From Acanthosepion esculentum (taxonomy: Eukaryota > Mollusca > Cephalopoda > Sepiida > Sepiidae): DNA of 64,000 nucleotides. The translations under genes and the position numbers were made by a program. Below the pieces are notes generated by a model that was not told the origin of the DNA, did not search any database, and saw only the letters and a program-made list of their open reading frames with translations. The DNA lies in the NCBI GenBank assembly GCA_964036315.1, contig OZ038485.1, positions 102,102,841 through 102,166,840 on the forward strand, given 5' to 3'. Numbering within the stretch: the stretch's first letter is position 1; every line of letters starts with the position of its first letter. Below, one piece after another: positions 10,631 through 21,112 of this stretch.

Positions 10631-11394
10631 TTAATCCCACCAATTGTAAAATGGTGTTTACATTGATGCATGCCATGAAAACTGATCTTCTGAGGTGTTC
10701 TGGTATTTCGCCACTGTTATATATTTAAAATATATCAAAATTGAAATAAGTAACATAAGAAGGTCCAAGAAAAAAAATGAATGAAAATGTCTTAAAAAAA
10801 AAAATTGATTCAAACATTTCAGATCAAATAATTTGCTCCACTACAAAGAAAAATTAAATTTGCTAAAAAAATATTTAAATATGAAAAAAAAAAAAAAAAA
10901 AATCTCCAGTTGGCAGACAGGGAAAAAAAAGTGCTGATAAACGAGCAAGCATACATATGCAATTGATTATGGAAACATTTAAACATTCAACAATAAATCC
11001 TCATTATCAGTATTGATTATCTGTTCTGATTATGATAATCAGTTATAAATGTCTGAGATAACAATCGTAGTTTTGCTGCTCTGATAATACATATAAAAAA
11101 ACTGAATCCGTTTTCACAGATAATGCCTTAACACCAGAGATAAATTCAATGCTTTACACAAAGAAGCAGCCTTTTTATATGAGATGACCTGCTTCTAGCA
11201 ACAAGAGAATTTTTGCAGTATATCTTTGTAAATGAACAGAATAAAAAAATTTATATTTTTACAAGACAAAAAAAAGTTCCTTTTTGTTTTTAAATTGTGA
11301 TTTATGAATTTATACATGCTTGTAGGAAAACAAAACAATACTATTTTATTGATTCAGTTTCTTTTTTTTTTTTTTTTTTTTTTAATGGTTGGGA
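10631..11394. other. AT-rich stretch with A tracts
   Basis: Holds several homopolymer runs (A19 near 10,884, A10 near 10,794, T22 near 11,360). No gene or element ends are visible. Confidence 0.4.
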
Positions 11395-11399
11395 ATACC

Positions 11400-11580
11400 A
11401 TGTGCTGTAAACATGGATGTGCAAGTAGTGTAATGGATAATGGCTCAGAATTGGAAATCGGAGAGCCAAGTTCTAATTCCACTTGGGTTTGTTATATTCA
11501 TTTAAATGCAAATAACCTTGGGAAATGTATGAATTCACCTCTTCGCCCCCTCCAGCTATGTGGTTAATTAATAGGACTTG
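11400..11580 (+). mobile_element. SINE-D copy
   Basis: tRNA-derived head: GTAGTGTAATGGATAATGGC (A-box region) and GAGCCAAGTTCTAATTCC (B-box region). It is followed by the family body TTATATTCATTTAAATGC, CCTTGGGAAA.GTATGAAT and CCAGCTATG. The same family occurs at 17,406, 17,870, 41,935 (minus) and 63,335 (minus). The 3' part beyond the 'CAGCTATG' word is missing. Confidence 0.75.
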
Positions 11581-11884
11581 TATCAATAAATTATTAATAT
11601 CTCCAAAAAAGTTGTTACAATCTAAAAATATTTTCTGGCTTTAAATAACCAGCAAAAGGTTGATAAGCTGTAAAACACAAATCCATAAAAAATTTTTTAA
11701 TGGTTTTATTTTTTTTTTTTTTTATCCCAGCTTTCTAGGTTGAATACATTTTGATGGCTCACGTATCGAGAATTTGGAATATAGATTTCTAACAGACTTC
11801 CCTCTGAATACAAGTAATTTTTATCATTTTTATTTTACTAGTGTTCACCCAATACAAATCCAAAGGGATACTGAAGGCAGAGGG

Positions 11885-12372
11885 TTACCAAATGACGTAG
11901 TTGTATGAACATAAGAGTGGAAGGCAAGAAGTATAGAGAATGTAGGATTGATAACAGTTGAGTCTAGACTTGAACAGGTTAATATTGTAGCAATGAGAGA
12001 AGCATCTTCTCAGGAGTTTCTTCCAAAAAGTAACAGTTCTTGGGAAGAATCTGTCTGAATGAAACTTCCTTCTTACTAATGGAATACAAAAGGAATGTGG
12101 ATAATTCATACCAGTTGTCTTGCCATGGCAGATCTTAGCTGTGAAGTTCAGGACTAGTGGAGCTAATGAATGTAGCTCATCAGAACATTTGCCATGGAAA
12201 TAGCAATAGAGTAACAAGAGGCATCTGTTGGATAGCGGTTGTCAAATGGAAAATAATTCATCACCCACAATGCCGTGCAGATGCTTTTGAACTCTATCAA
12301 GGCTAGAAAGTATGAACTGTACGGCTATGAAGAACATTATTTGAAAAATAAACATGCTGATACCAAGTGGTG
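11885..12372 (-). pseudogene. LINE-B C-terminal fragment (copy 1 of cluster)
   Basis: Minus-strand frames show 'YCYFHGKCSDELHSLAPL', 'PHSFCIPLVRRKFHSDRFFP' and 'NINLFKSRL', the post-RT C-terminus of a Jockey/CR1-like LINE subfamily. Upstream coding to 12,372 is broken by stops ('SSKASARHCG*'). It adjoins a second copy of the same region. Confidence 0.75.
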
Positions 12373-12374
12373 CA

Positions 12375-12830
12375 TTTTATGCAGATATGTAGGAAAGATA
12401 ATTGTTAACGTTTGACTTAAAGACGTTAAGATTGTAGTAGTCAGGAAAGCATCCTTCTGGGATTCTGTTCCACAAAGCAACAGTTCTTGGGAGAAAGTTA
12501 GACAAGTGGAACTTACTCCTTACTAAAGAAATACAAAGGGAATGAGGGTGGCTCACCTCAATATGTGCGGCATGTCTGGTTAGAGTTGTAGGAACTAAAG
12601 AATGTAGCAAGTTTGAACATTTTCCGTCTATCTGAAATAGTTGTAGTGTAGCAAGAGGCTTGCAATGTTTTTTTCTGTGGGAAAGAGGTTGCAAGGTGGA
12701 AAAGAATTCATCACCCAAAAGGCTGCATAAACACTTTTAAACTCTATTAAGACTGGACAGTGTAGACTGGGCAGCACTAGCCCACATTTTAAAATCATTT
12801 TAATTTTGTAGAAATACAAATGAATACGTT
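12375..12830 (-). pseudogene. LINE-B C-terminal fragment (copy 2 of cluster)
   Basis: Minus strand: 'MGDEFFSTLQPLSHRK', a frameshift, 'CSNLLHSLVPTTL', 'HPHSLCISLVRSKFHLSNFL', then 'PRTVALWNRIPEGCFPDYYN' and 'YLSYISA*'. It is less broken than copy 1, with 113 codons open. It lies directly beside copy 1 in the same orientation. Confidence 0.8.
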
Positions 12831-13004
12831 TGTGAAAAATATACTTTATTTCTGCTAACAAAAATTAGTCACATTTTTCTCTTTTAGATTACAAAAAATG
12901 CATTATCTTGTAGCTTTAATATGGAGCCTACTTAGAGGAAATTAGGGTTCCATTAATTTATCCAATATTGTCTTGTAATTTCTGTTCCTTATATTTTTTA
13001 AAAA

Positions 13005-13500
13005 ATGTTTAACATTCTCTCTGATGCCATCTTAAATGGCAAATCCCTTCAGGATATAAGTTATCGTGACTCTCTACAGATTTTTTTCTTTATTTGTGAG
13101 TATTCTCATGCATTCTTGGGAAAGATAATGGAGTGGTTTCCCATTGCTTTCTCTCTGGTTTCAAATTCAGTTTTCCTTTCTCTTAGACAAGTTATGACCC
13201 AATGCTAGGGAGCAGACCCCTCTGCAATTTAAACCATAACTGTGAGAAGAAACATGTTTATTGCCAAGGATATTAGCATGGACATGAACACAAGACATGC
13301 TTGGAATTTGAACTCTTCTTGCCAATTCCAGGCTCGTCTTGTGTTCACATTCGCAATTTGAACCCAACTTGGCAATTCCATTTTCTCTGCTGATATCTGT
13401 TACGGTCTCTGCATATTTCTCTTTGATGAGATGACTTGAACGAGGTGTTGCTTTTGATGAGATGACTTGACTGGGTTTCTGACTCATCTACAGTCTTTTC
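13005..13500. other. unassigned segment with short direct and inverted repeats
   Basis: Contains a diverged direct repeat (GGAATTTGAACTC..CTTGCCAATTCC near 13,302; GCAATTTGAACCC..CTTGGCAATTCC near 13,352), an inverted GAACACAAGAC/GTCTTGTGTTC pair, and GATGAGATGACTT twice (near 13,423 and 13,455). A 106-codon minus-strand frame crosses it but looks like a by-product of the repeats. Confidence 0.4.
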
Positions 13501-13575
13501 ATTGTCTTTCCCTCCCAGTAGCCCCTAACATCATAGTGGCATTATCCCATTGCTCGGGGTGAATTGATTTAAAAG
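13500..13575 (+). repeat. LINE-B 3' UTR remnant
   Basis: Ends GTGGCATTATCCCATTGCTC then GGGGTGAATTGATTTAAAA, the family's 3' terminal signature seen intact at 3890, 42,305 and 53,820. Only the last ~70 bp survive. Confidence 0.6.
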
Positions 13576-13769
13576 GAATAATTATAGATCATATCATCAA
13601 TATGATTCAGCTGGATTCATGTATATCAAATTCAAGTGCTATACTGGCACTGGTGGGAATTTTTATTTCTTTTACTAATTGTTTACTCAATACAAGGGCA
13701 GAGAGACACTCAAAGTAGAGATTTATTGAATGAGTTGTATGAATATCAGATTAGAAGTTAAAAATTCAG

Positions 13770-14320
13770 ATTATGAGGATATGTAGGAAAGATAATGGTT
13801 TACTCTAGACTGAAAGAGGTTAAGATTGTAGCAATTGAGGAAGCAATTTCTCTGGACTTTATTCCACAACAAGTAATTCTTGGAAACTTTCTCATTACTA
13901 ATGGAATACAAAAGCAATGGGGATGATTTGTTTCAGTGGACTTGGCATGGAGATATTAGCTGTGAAAGGCAGAATGAGTAGAGTTAATGAATGTAGATCA
14001 TCAAAACATTTGCCATGGAAATAGTAAAAGAGTAGCAAGAAGCTTGTGACTTCATCTGTGGGATAGGGATTGTTGAATGGAAAATAATTCATCACCCACA
14101 ATGCTGTACAGAATTTTTTGAACTCTATCAAGGCTAGAAAGTGTGAACTGAACAGCTGTGGAGAAAATTATTTGAAAGATAAGAATGCTGCACCAAATAA
14201 GCAACATGCCAGAAGAAATTCTTGGGAAATTTGTTTTTAGTAATGGAATACAGAGGGAATGAAGATGATTCATTCCAGTGGACTTGGCATGGCAGATCTT
14301 AGCTGTGAATATGTGTGTGG
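13770..14320 (-). pseudogene. LINE-B C-terminal fragments (copies 3 and 4 of cluster)
   Basis: Minus strand: 'FHGKCFDDLHSLTLLILPFT', preceded by a frame with 'LSSLDRVQKILYSIVGDELF' and 'QQSLSHR'. A second partial duplication of 'PHSLCIPLLKTNF' lies at about 14,215-14,320. All are broken by frameshifts. Same orientation as the copies at 11.9-12.8 kb. Confidence 0.7.
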
Positions 14321-14359
14321 AAATATATATATCTTAACTGAACCTCATTTCGAAAGTAA

Positions 14360-14655
14360 CTCATATTTTGATACAATAGTTGCCAGTGAAAATGAATACC
14401 CTACCACCCCTTGTCAAAATGACTGAATTTCCCCATATCCTTAGCAACTAATATTAAGAATGTATGTGCTTATAAAACTCGGTAAATTTCAAAATAAGTT
14501 ATTCCAAAATTCGCTTGAAAAGGAAACAGTACTAGGGACTTTAATTTTATAATTAAATTTGAAGTTTTTAGTTTCTGTTTTTGAAAGATGGTAATTCCTG
14601 TGTAGCAATGGAACCATATTTTTAAATTAGTAAATTTATAATATATATCTAGTAT
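14360..14655 (+). repeat. repeat family F, copy 1
   Basis: About 290 bp, including CCCCATATCCTTAGCAACTA, CTTATAAAACTCGGTAAATT and CTGTTTTTGAAAGATGGTAA. It is highly similar to both arms of the inverted repeat at 20,465-20,955. No coding capacity; class unknown. A hammerhead-like sequence follows at 14,673. Confidence 0.8.
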
Positions 14656-14672
14656 ATATAATATAAAAGGAT

Positions 14673-14724
14673 AGCTCTAGTCTGTTCAAATCATCTGAAG
14701 ATCATGTGAGTGTGAAACTAGAGC
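14673..14724 (+). ncRNA. type III hammerhead-like sequence
   Basis: The layout matches a type III hammerhead: stem III 5' strand GCTCTAGT (14674-14681), then C as the cleavage nucleotide of a GUC triplet (14680-14682), a weak stem I (14683-14694), core CTGAAGA (14695-14701), a weak stem II (14702-14713), core GAA (14714-14716) and ACTAGAGC (14717-14724), which pairs perfectly with the first strand. Weak points: stems I and II have only about two clear base pairs each next to the core. Activity is unproven. Confidence 0.45.
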
Positions 14725-14955
14725 CATCTTTTAATTGGATTTAACTTTATTAGGCATGTTTTGCTTGGTCTAGGCAATCTAGGCTTCAAGCACTCTACAT
14801 TATTGAGTAGGTAAGTTTGCCTTTGTCTTTTTCCTCTTTCCTTTCTTTACTGAAAAAACAGTATTATTGTTTTTATTTGAGATTATATCTGGATATAAGT
14901 TTTAGGTTTTGGTAAGTTTTCCATTGGTTTCATAAACGTTTTTTGATTTTCTTTA

Positions 14956-15046
<91 letters not shown>
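14956..15046. repeat. (CA)n-(TA)n compound microsatellite
   Basis: A CA run of about 35 bp passes directly into a TA run of about 52 bp. The same compound type recurs at 50,383-50,469 and 63,092-63,166. Confidence 0.95.
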
Positions 15047-15051
<5 letters not shown>

Positions 15052-16150
15052 TATGTTTTTACAAATTAATTATTAAACTAATTATGGTCTTATGAGACAA
15101 ATGTTCTTTTCAATTAACTCTTTTGGAAGAAAAGTGATTATTCCGCACTTTTGATCATTGATAAACCAGGTGACATCAATTGATTTTTATATCTACTGCT
15201 ATTATCATAAAGAATGAACTGCCATGCCTGCTATTAGCATTAAAGAAGGATTTCCAATATATTGATTTATTGACAGTATTGATTTATGGAGAGATTTGAA
15301 AAAGCTTATAGAAGAACACAACAATCCAAAATACAATTTAAAAAAACCAAAAAAACCTGAATGAATGGGTAAATTAGTGCGTCAATGTATTTATTTTTCT
15401 TTGTTTAATCACCTGTTAAAAATAAACAGGAGAATACTGAATAGTGTATGAAGGGACACGTGAATAAACGAAATGAGATGAACGAGCTCGTTAATGGGAA
15501 AGTAAATGGATGAATGAGAGATGGTGTTTGCGTTTGTTGGGGTTGAAGAATTATTAAAAATGCTTTTTCACAGCCTCTTAATTTCCTATGTTGAATCCAT
15601 TTAAATCAGTACAGAGCTGAAGGAAAAGTTTTTGTTTTTTTTGTTTTGTTGTTTTTTTTTTAAATAAAAAAAGATGTATTTTTAGTGAACATATAATAAA
15701 TTCCATGAATAATTAAAGGAATCCCTGTATGAGCAAAAGAATAAATAACTGATCGAATAAATGATTAAAGATAGTGGTGGCGGAAACATAACAGAATAAC
15801 ATTATCATATGTTCAGGCTATTGATTTATTGGAAAACAGCACAATTCGCTGAAAACAGAGCTCTAAAAATAAATGAGGAAATAAATAACTGGCTGAAGAT
15901 GAAAAGCCATTGAATTCTGCAAGTCATGTGTTAAAATCCAAATTTAAAGGTATCTGCTCGATCTGAGCTTGAAGCAAGAAATTAGATGAGGTCAAAGGGA
16001 AGTAACTCAAACAATCAATTTAAAGTTCATTAAAATGAGCTGTTATAATTTCAGGTAATATTTGGATACAGATGATGTGAAATTGCAATAATGTTACATA
16101 TCTTGATTCTGTCATAATAACTCAGTATGTGGAATTAAAAAACTTCTACA
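15047..16150. other. no recognisable gene or element
   Basis: AT-rich single-copy-looking sequence. It has a cluster of GAATGA/GATGAATGA words near 15,450-15,530 but no arrays, coding frames or splice-flanked segments that I can support. Confidence 0.4.
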
Positions 16151-16154
16151 TACC

Positions 16155-16290
16155 GTGTCCTTTCAGGGCATTGGTGATCATGGCTTTCCACCATCTCTTT
16201 TGAATTCTGTCATTTGTCTATCTCTCCCAAACCCTGCTCCACCATCCATTCATTGAAGCTCACCAGGCAGGTTCTGCATTGATTTCCTCT
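16155..16290 (-). pseudogene. LINE-A 3' end fragment (minus)
   Basis: Minus-strand sequence corresponds to the last ~45 codons of LINE-A ('LCKWMAEQ' region from CCACCATCCATTCATTGAAG; 'KAMITNALKGHG' equivalent from the start). It is similar to 35,190-35,660. Confidence 0.6.
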
Positions 16291-16410
16291 GGCTCTCTGG
16301 TCTACGAGCAGTGGCAGACAGAAGGTGCGACTGTCCCAGGCATCCATATCAAGATGGCATCCAATCAAAGTGTGAAATAAAAATTTAGTTTTTGAAATTG
16401 TATCTGTTAA

Positions 16411-16869
16411 CTTTGTGTTATATAGAAATAAAGTGTTGCTGCTGACACTTGAGTTTGAACATAGATCACCAGTGAGAAAACACAGGCGATCCCATTATTG
16501 AATTAAGTAGATCACGTGACCATAGAGGAAACGCATAAGTAGGAAGTTGCATGGCATCTAAATGATCGCCATTTCTAGTCTATCCTCTATTACTATACAG
16601 ACCACTATTCACTGTACTATTCACTGTACTATTCACTATACTATTTCTCTATTCGGATCACCATATGGATTACTATTTGAGTGAGTATTATCGAGCAAGT
16701 ACTATTAGTGTGATATTCAAAGGCGTCTAACACCAGCATTGTTTAATGGCGTACTATAGTTGTATCTGTGATTACAAAGTCTCTACTACAATGAGCATTA
16801 TGAAAGTGATGAGTATTTGTTGGCATCACAAAAGTGGTAACGAGTATTCGTTGACATCACAAAATTTTG
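16411..16869 (+). repeat. LTR-C family repeat, copy 2 (near full length)
   Basis: The element runs 16,416-16,864 from TGTTATATAGAAATAAAGTG to GACATCACAAAA. Flanking 5-mers CTTTG and TTTTG (4 of 5 match) fit a 5-bp target duplication as made by LTR-element integrases. It holds GAGTATTATCGAGCAAGTAC and AACTATAGTACGCCATTAAA (reverse strand). No ORF. A solo LTR is the simplest reading. Confidence 0.75.
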
Positions 16870-17049
16870 TTGTACAAGCACCCTACAGGCCCACAACCTG
16901 GTGTGAATTTGGATCCATGTTTTGATAAGCAAGACCAGAGTAGGCACCTTCTACTTGAGTTTTAGAGGATACAAACAAGGAATTGGCCCCAGGCATCACC
17001 ATACCTCTGCACGTCACTGTCTGTGAGTATCAAATTTTTCAAGCCCTCT

Positions 17050-17170
17050 GTTTACTTTCCCACTAATGGGCTCATACCTCTTAGAGAATTAGAAGCCCTA
17101 CCAGGATTCATTATTGGCAGCCACAATCCAAAGAATATAAGATATGCAGATAACACAGTGTTCCACAGGG
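17050..17170 (+). pseudogene. LINE-A RT fragment (YADN)
   Basis: Translates to 'LRELEALPGFIIGSHNPKN' followed by 'IRYADNTVF'. The catalytic YADD reads YADN. The fragment stops there abruptly. Confidence 0.75.
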
Positions 17171-17399
17171 AACCTTTGAGACATAAATAAATGTCTTCAT
17201 TCAAAAGGGAGATAATTGCCTTCTGTATCACTACATTTGCTTGTTTGACTGAAGAAAGCTTATCTGTTGCTTAACTCTCTATCTCCAGCTAACATTTGGA
17301 AAAAAAAAAAAAAATAATGGCAAGCAGACAACTCTAAACAGCAATACCATAAATCTTACATTACAAAGCTGAATTTATTTCTTTAAAAATTAAGAGTGT

Positions 17400-17710
17400 G
17401 TAATGGGACTGGAGGCACAGTGGAGTAATTGATAGCGGCTCGGATTGAGGAATTGGAGAGCCGAGTTCAAATTTCAGTCGAATCCATTACATTCACTTAC
17501 ATACTAATACCCTTGGGAAAGGTATGAATCTTCTTCTTCCCCCAGCTATGGGTAAATAGCCTGGATTCTATAGCCTTGGATGACAACTGATATATTGCAG
17601 AAAGAAATGGCAACCTACTGTGGGGAAAAAAGTCTGCCTTGTCAGTCATGTATCTTTTGATATATGATTGTCTAAGTGTCTATCACATACGGCACATAAT
17701 TGACTGGCTG
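17400..17710 (+). mobile_element. SINE-D copy, near full length
   Basis: Head: GGCACAGTGGAGTAATTGAT and GGAGAGCCGAGTTCAAATTT (B box GTTCAAATTTC). Body: ATTACATTCACTTACAT, CCTTGGGAAAGGTATGAATC, CCCCCAGCTATGGGTAAATA and GCAACCTACTGTGGGG. Tail: CACATAATTGACTGG. It pairs with the next copy, 470 bp downstream in the same orientation. Confidence 0.85.
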
Positions 17711-17869
17711 TACATTTCAACCAACCAGAACATAGTATTAATAATGTTAGATGTATCTTCTGAGTGTCTTCATTTAGCTGCCAACAAAATCTGAGTTAGC
17801 TAATGATTCAATTGGCAGCAGGTATGAATTATTGTCTTTAATTAGGAAAATTGATAGTGTAAATTAATT

Positions 17870-18163
17870 GGAGGATGCACGGTGGAATAATGGGTAGAGG
17901 CTCGGATTGAGGAATCAGAGCTAAGTTCGAATTCCAATTGAATCTATTACATTCACTTACATGCTAATACCCTTGAAAATAATATGAATCCTCTTCTTCT
18001 TCCCCCAGCTATGGGTAAATAGCAGAACAGACCAGGTTCTATGGTCTTGGATAGCAACTGGTATACTAAAGAAAGAAATGGTAACCTACTGTGGGAAAAA
18101 AATCTGCCTCATTATTCATGTATCCAAAGATACATGATCACCTAAGCCTGGCACATAACTGAC
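17870..18163 (+). mobile_element. SINE-D copy, near full length
   Basis: Same structure as the copy at 17,400: TGCACGGTGGAATAATGG, B-box AAGTTCGAATTCC, CCCCAGCTATGGGTAAATAG, AACCTACTGTGGG and terminal GGCACATAACTGAC. It ends exactly where a direct repeat (18,164) begins. Confidence 0.85.
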
Positions 18164-18265
18164 TGAATGGGATTGGTTTAGCTAATAGGTAATTAGCATA
18201 AAGAGACCTATAACTATAGCTCATGGGCAATTTTGAGTTAGTGTACATAGGATAACTACATACAC
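18164..18265 (+). repeat. short LTR-like direct repeat, left copy
   Basis: Shares TGGGATTGGTTTAGCTAATA, TTAGCATAAAGAGA.CTATAA and GAGT.AGTGTA with 18,770-18,880. Together they bracket a 146-codon ORF. The repeat is about 95-110 bp with TG at the start; the 3' boundary is uncertain. Confidence 0.6.
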
Positions 18266-18333
18266 TGATCATATGATAAATCATACAAAAATGATCATCG
18301 TAACAAAAATGATCATTTGATCATCATAGCAAA

Positions 18334-18777
18334 ATGTCATCGCCTGACACAGCTCTGTTGAAGAACATGAAAACAAAGATTTGGATAAAATGCTTTGAGG
18401 CATGTGCCACAATAGAGAGATTACAAGACGACCAAACACATGGAGGACAGAAGGAAATTATGGTATTAACATGCAAGAATTGTAAAAATACTGTTGTCCA
18501 TGCAGACCAGTTAAGAGCTAGCCAAAATTACGAGGAAGTACAAAGCAAAGCTAGTTCAAATTACTATGTAGATAAACAAGAAAGCAGGGCAAATGAATCT
18601 ATTGACGATCAAAGTTCTTCGGAAGAATCTGAGTATGAAACATGGGACACTGAGAAAAAAAAAAGATCAAGGTCCCACATAATGAGAAATACTCGTGAAA
18701 CCAGTGGGGGCAGGGAATGTAGAAGGTATAAATCCATACAGGGCAGGAAACCCAAAAGATTCAGGGAGATGTAATGG
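18334..18777 (+). CDS. unrecognised 146-aa ORF between direct repeats
   Basis: The longest clean ORF in its region, with no frameshift. The N-terminal half has a CxxC pair in 'LTCKNCKNTVVHAD'. The middle is acidic and Ser-rich ('DDQSSSEESEYETWDTEKKK'). The C-terminus is strongly basic ('KSIQGRKPKRFREM'). Such charge layout is seen in nucleic-acid-binding gag-like or small nuclear proteins, but I do not recognise a family. It ends at the right direct repeat, where an A/G-rich stretch precedes TGTAATGGG much as a polypurine tract precedes a 3' LTR. A short non-autonomous retroelement is plausible; a captured exon is the alternative. Confidence 0.4.
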
Positions 18778-18880
18778 GATTGGTTTAGCTAATAGGTTAT
18801 TAGCATAAAGAGAGCTATAACTATAGATCATGGTCAGCTTTGAGTCAGTGTATATAGCTACAGCTACTATATAACATAAT
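18770..18880 (+). repeat. short LTR-like direct repeat, right copy
   Basis: Partner of 18,164-18,265. Starts TGTAATGGGATTGG and continues similar through CAGTGTATATAG. Sequence after 18,880 is LINE-B, so the element, if real, does not have matching flanks on both sides. Confidence 0.6.
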
Positions 18881-19390
18881 GAAATGTAAAGCTGGTAGAC
18901 ATATGGAAATTGGTTAATAATTAAACTCATTCTGACAGATTCTGGCAAAGTATATCCATGATACACCAACCCATTAAGATGATAGAAAGGACCTGAACAG
19001 ACAAATGAACTATAAAAATAATTTATTCCTTTAATTTTCTTTTTTAATCATTTCACCCCAAGCAAGGTGGGAATGCCACAAATACACAGGCGGTTACAAG
19101 GAGTGAGAATGAGAGAAAAGGCAATTATAGAGAGGATTGTGGAAAGGACAAAAGATGAATGAGATACAAGAAGACAGAAGATGGCAATTGACATTGCATT
19201 TAAATTTTTTGAAGATTTTAGTTATTAGGGAAGCATGTAAATGGAAGTGAGTTCCACGGCTGGGAAGTGTGAGAAAGGAAACTTCTATATAAAGCTGGTA
19301 GAAGTAGTGGAATCTGTTAATAATAGAACTCATTCTGACATATTTTGCAAAACTCTGATAATTTCTAATAACATTTCTCTTCCACAATAC
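18880..19390 (-). pseudogene. LINE-B 3' end, with a partial duplication
   Basis: The minus strand from 19,390 encodes 'FVRMSSIINRFHYFYQLYIE', then 'VSFLTLPSRG' and 'IFKKFKCNVNCHLLSSCI', followed by the 3' UTR with the complement of TTGCTTGGGGTGAAATGA at about 19,050. The segment 18,880-18,965 repeats the first part (GCTGGTAGA, GTTAATAATTAAACTCATTC). Confidence 0.7.
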
Positions 19391-19840
19391 ATGGATCCTA
19401 ATGAGGGTCAGAAATTGACTTTGGGCTAACTGTTGTTCTTGTTGGCCTCGTCTGTTTCTGAAAAAGTATATTAGTCGAGATGTCTGTGCAAGGGGATGTT
19501 TCCTGACCTGCCTCCCTTATTATAAAAATTTTGTATTTGTGAGACTGTTAATCATGCTTAAAAAGCTAATCATTCTTCAGCCAGTCGTAGACATTTTGAA
19601 TCATGCCTAAGTGGCATGTCAGAAGTGAATGCTCAATGTCTCAAAGAAGATTTACTTTATTGCTTGAGAGAACTCACTTCAAAGAACTTTGTCCAAATGT
19701 TGTTAGGTGAACTATTCAGGTATGAAATCTGAGGAAGATGCTTATGAAGAAAGTTTACTAATTGCCTGAGGAGTATTTCTTCAAATGTGAAGAAGAGCTA
19801 GTCTCTTAGGAATCCCAACCAGCAATTATAGTGCAATTAT
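19391..19840. other. no recognisable gene
   Basis: Short frames only. I see no repeat ends or motif that can be named. Confidence 0.35.
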
Positions 19841-19851
19841 GATGTTTACTT

Positions 19852-19882
19852 CTCTCTCTCTCTCTTTCTCTCTCTTTCTCTC
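19852..19882. repeat. CT-rich microsatellite
   Basis: TCTCTC and TTTCTC runs over about 30 bp. Confidence 0.9.
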
Positions 19883-19997
19883 AAATATATGTATAGTATC
19901 ATTAAAAATGACTGACAAGGTACTGCAGTTTTTATGTCTTATAATTTTTTCTTCTCTGGGCATAAATTATATAGAAATGGTCCAAATGTTTTATACG

Positions 19998-20037
19998 TCC
20001 GAGCGCTTTCGGCTATACTTTTAACCATCATCAAGGA
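19998..20037 (-). ncRNA. hammerhead-like / PLE-type hairpin remnant
   Basis: Minus strand: CCTTGATGATGG, an 11-nt loop, GCCGAAAGCGCTCGG. It has the same word order as PLE-end hairpins (TGANGA, stem, GAAA) but a T where the core needs C. No surrounding PLE sequence matches the other copies, so this belongs to a different subfamily or is coincidental. Confidence 0.3.
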
Positions 20038-20464
20038 TGAATTTTATTTTAAATTTTAACTGAATGTATGGATTGTTTTATGTATACCTCTAGAGTTACA
20101 GGAATGTTTTATTTTCCAAACATGGTCAGCACATTGTAGCCTTTTTTACATGTGGATGAGGCTATTATATTTCTCTTATCAATGAGCATGTTGCAGGTAG
20201 AGTTTCATAGTTCTCCATGTGTATTTAAATGAGATCTAATTGAGCTATGGTCAGAGAGATGTAAATTAAAAAACTTAACCGCAGTGCCTTGTCAGTTGTT
20301 TTTAATGAATCTTGTATAAAAGAGGGATTGCTGCCCAAATGCGCACACACTATATATATTATAATAAAGAGAAAGAACAGTAAGATATATAATCCGGGGT
20401 CCTTATTAATATTTTTAGTTTTACAAAACAATGCTCAATGCAATCTACCGACCATAAATAATAT

Positions 20465-20955
20465 AAATTTACTAATTTAAAAATATGGTTCCATCACTAC
20501 ACATTAATTACCATGTTTATTTTGAAACCTCAAATTTAATTATAGAATTAATTTAAAGTCCCTAGTTCTGTTTCATTTTCAAGTGAATTTTGGAATAACT
20601 TATTTTGAAATTTACTGAGTTTTATAAGCACATACATTCATAATATTAGTTTCTAAGAATATGCAATCATTTTAACAAGGGGCGGTAGGGTATTCATTTC
20701 CACTGACAACTATGATTGGATTTCCCCATATCCTTAGAAACTAATATTATGTATGTATGTGCTTATAAAACTCAGTAAATTTCAAAATAAGTTATTCCAA
20801 AATTTGCTTGAAAATGAAACAGAACGAGGGACTTTAATTTAATTCTATAATTGAATTAGAAGTTTTTAGCTTCTGTTTTTGAAACATGGTAATTCCTGTG
20901 TAGCAATGAACCATGTTTTTAAAATTAGTAAATTTATAATATATGTATACACATA
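20465..20955. repeat. family F inverted repeat (two ~240-bp arms)
   Basis: The left arm (20,465-20,700) is the reverse complement of the right arm (20,712-20,955). Both match 14,360-14,655, for example through CTTATAAAACTCAGTAAATT and GTTATTCCAAAATTTGCTTG. The spacer is only about 12 bp. The copies are head to head, the arrangement produced when an element inserts twice or inverts during reverse transcription. Confidence 0.85.
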
Positions 20956-21112
20956 TATATTTAGTTGGATTGATCTAAGTTTGTGACCCTGGGTTTCACA
21001 CTATTTGCGATCATCACACTCCACAACTTCCTATCATTTGTAGCAGTTAATAGCAGTTAACTATGGTTACATAGAAGGGTAGATTTGGCTTTCTGGTGCT
21101 GGCAAGTGAACA

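Noticed and set aside
11304..11567. 87-codon plus-strand frame
   Set aside because: It spans a T tract and a SINE-D copy; no protein signal.
18667..18969. 100-codon minus-strand frame across the right direct repeat
   Set aside because: It runs from LINE-B through the repeat into the antisense of the 146-codon ORF, so it is not a single coding unit.
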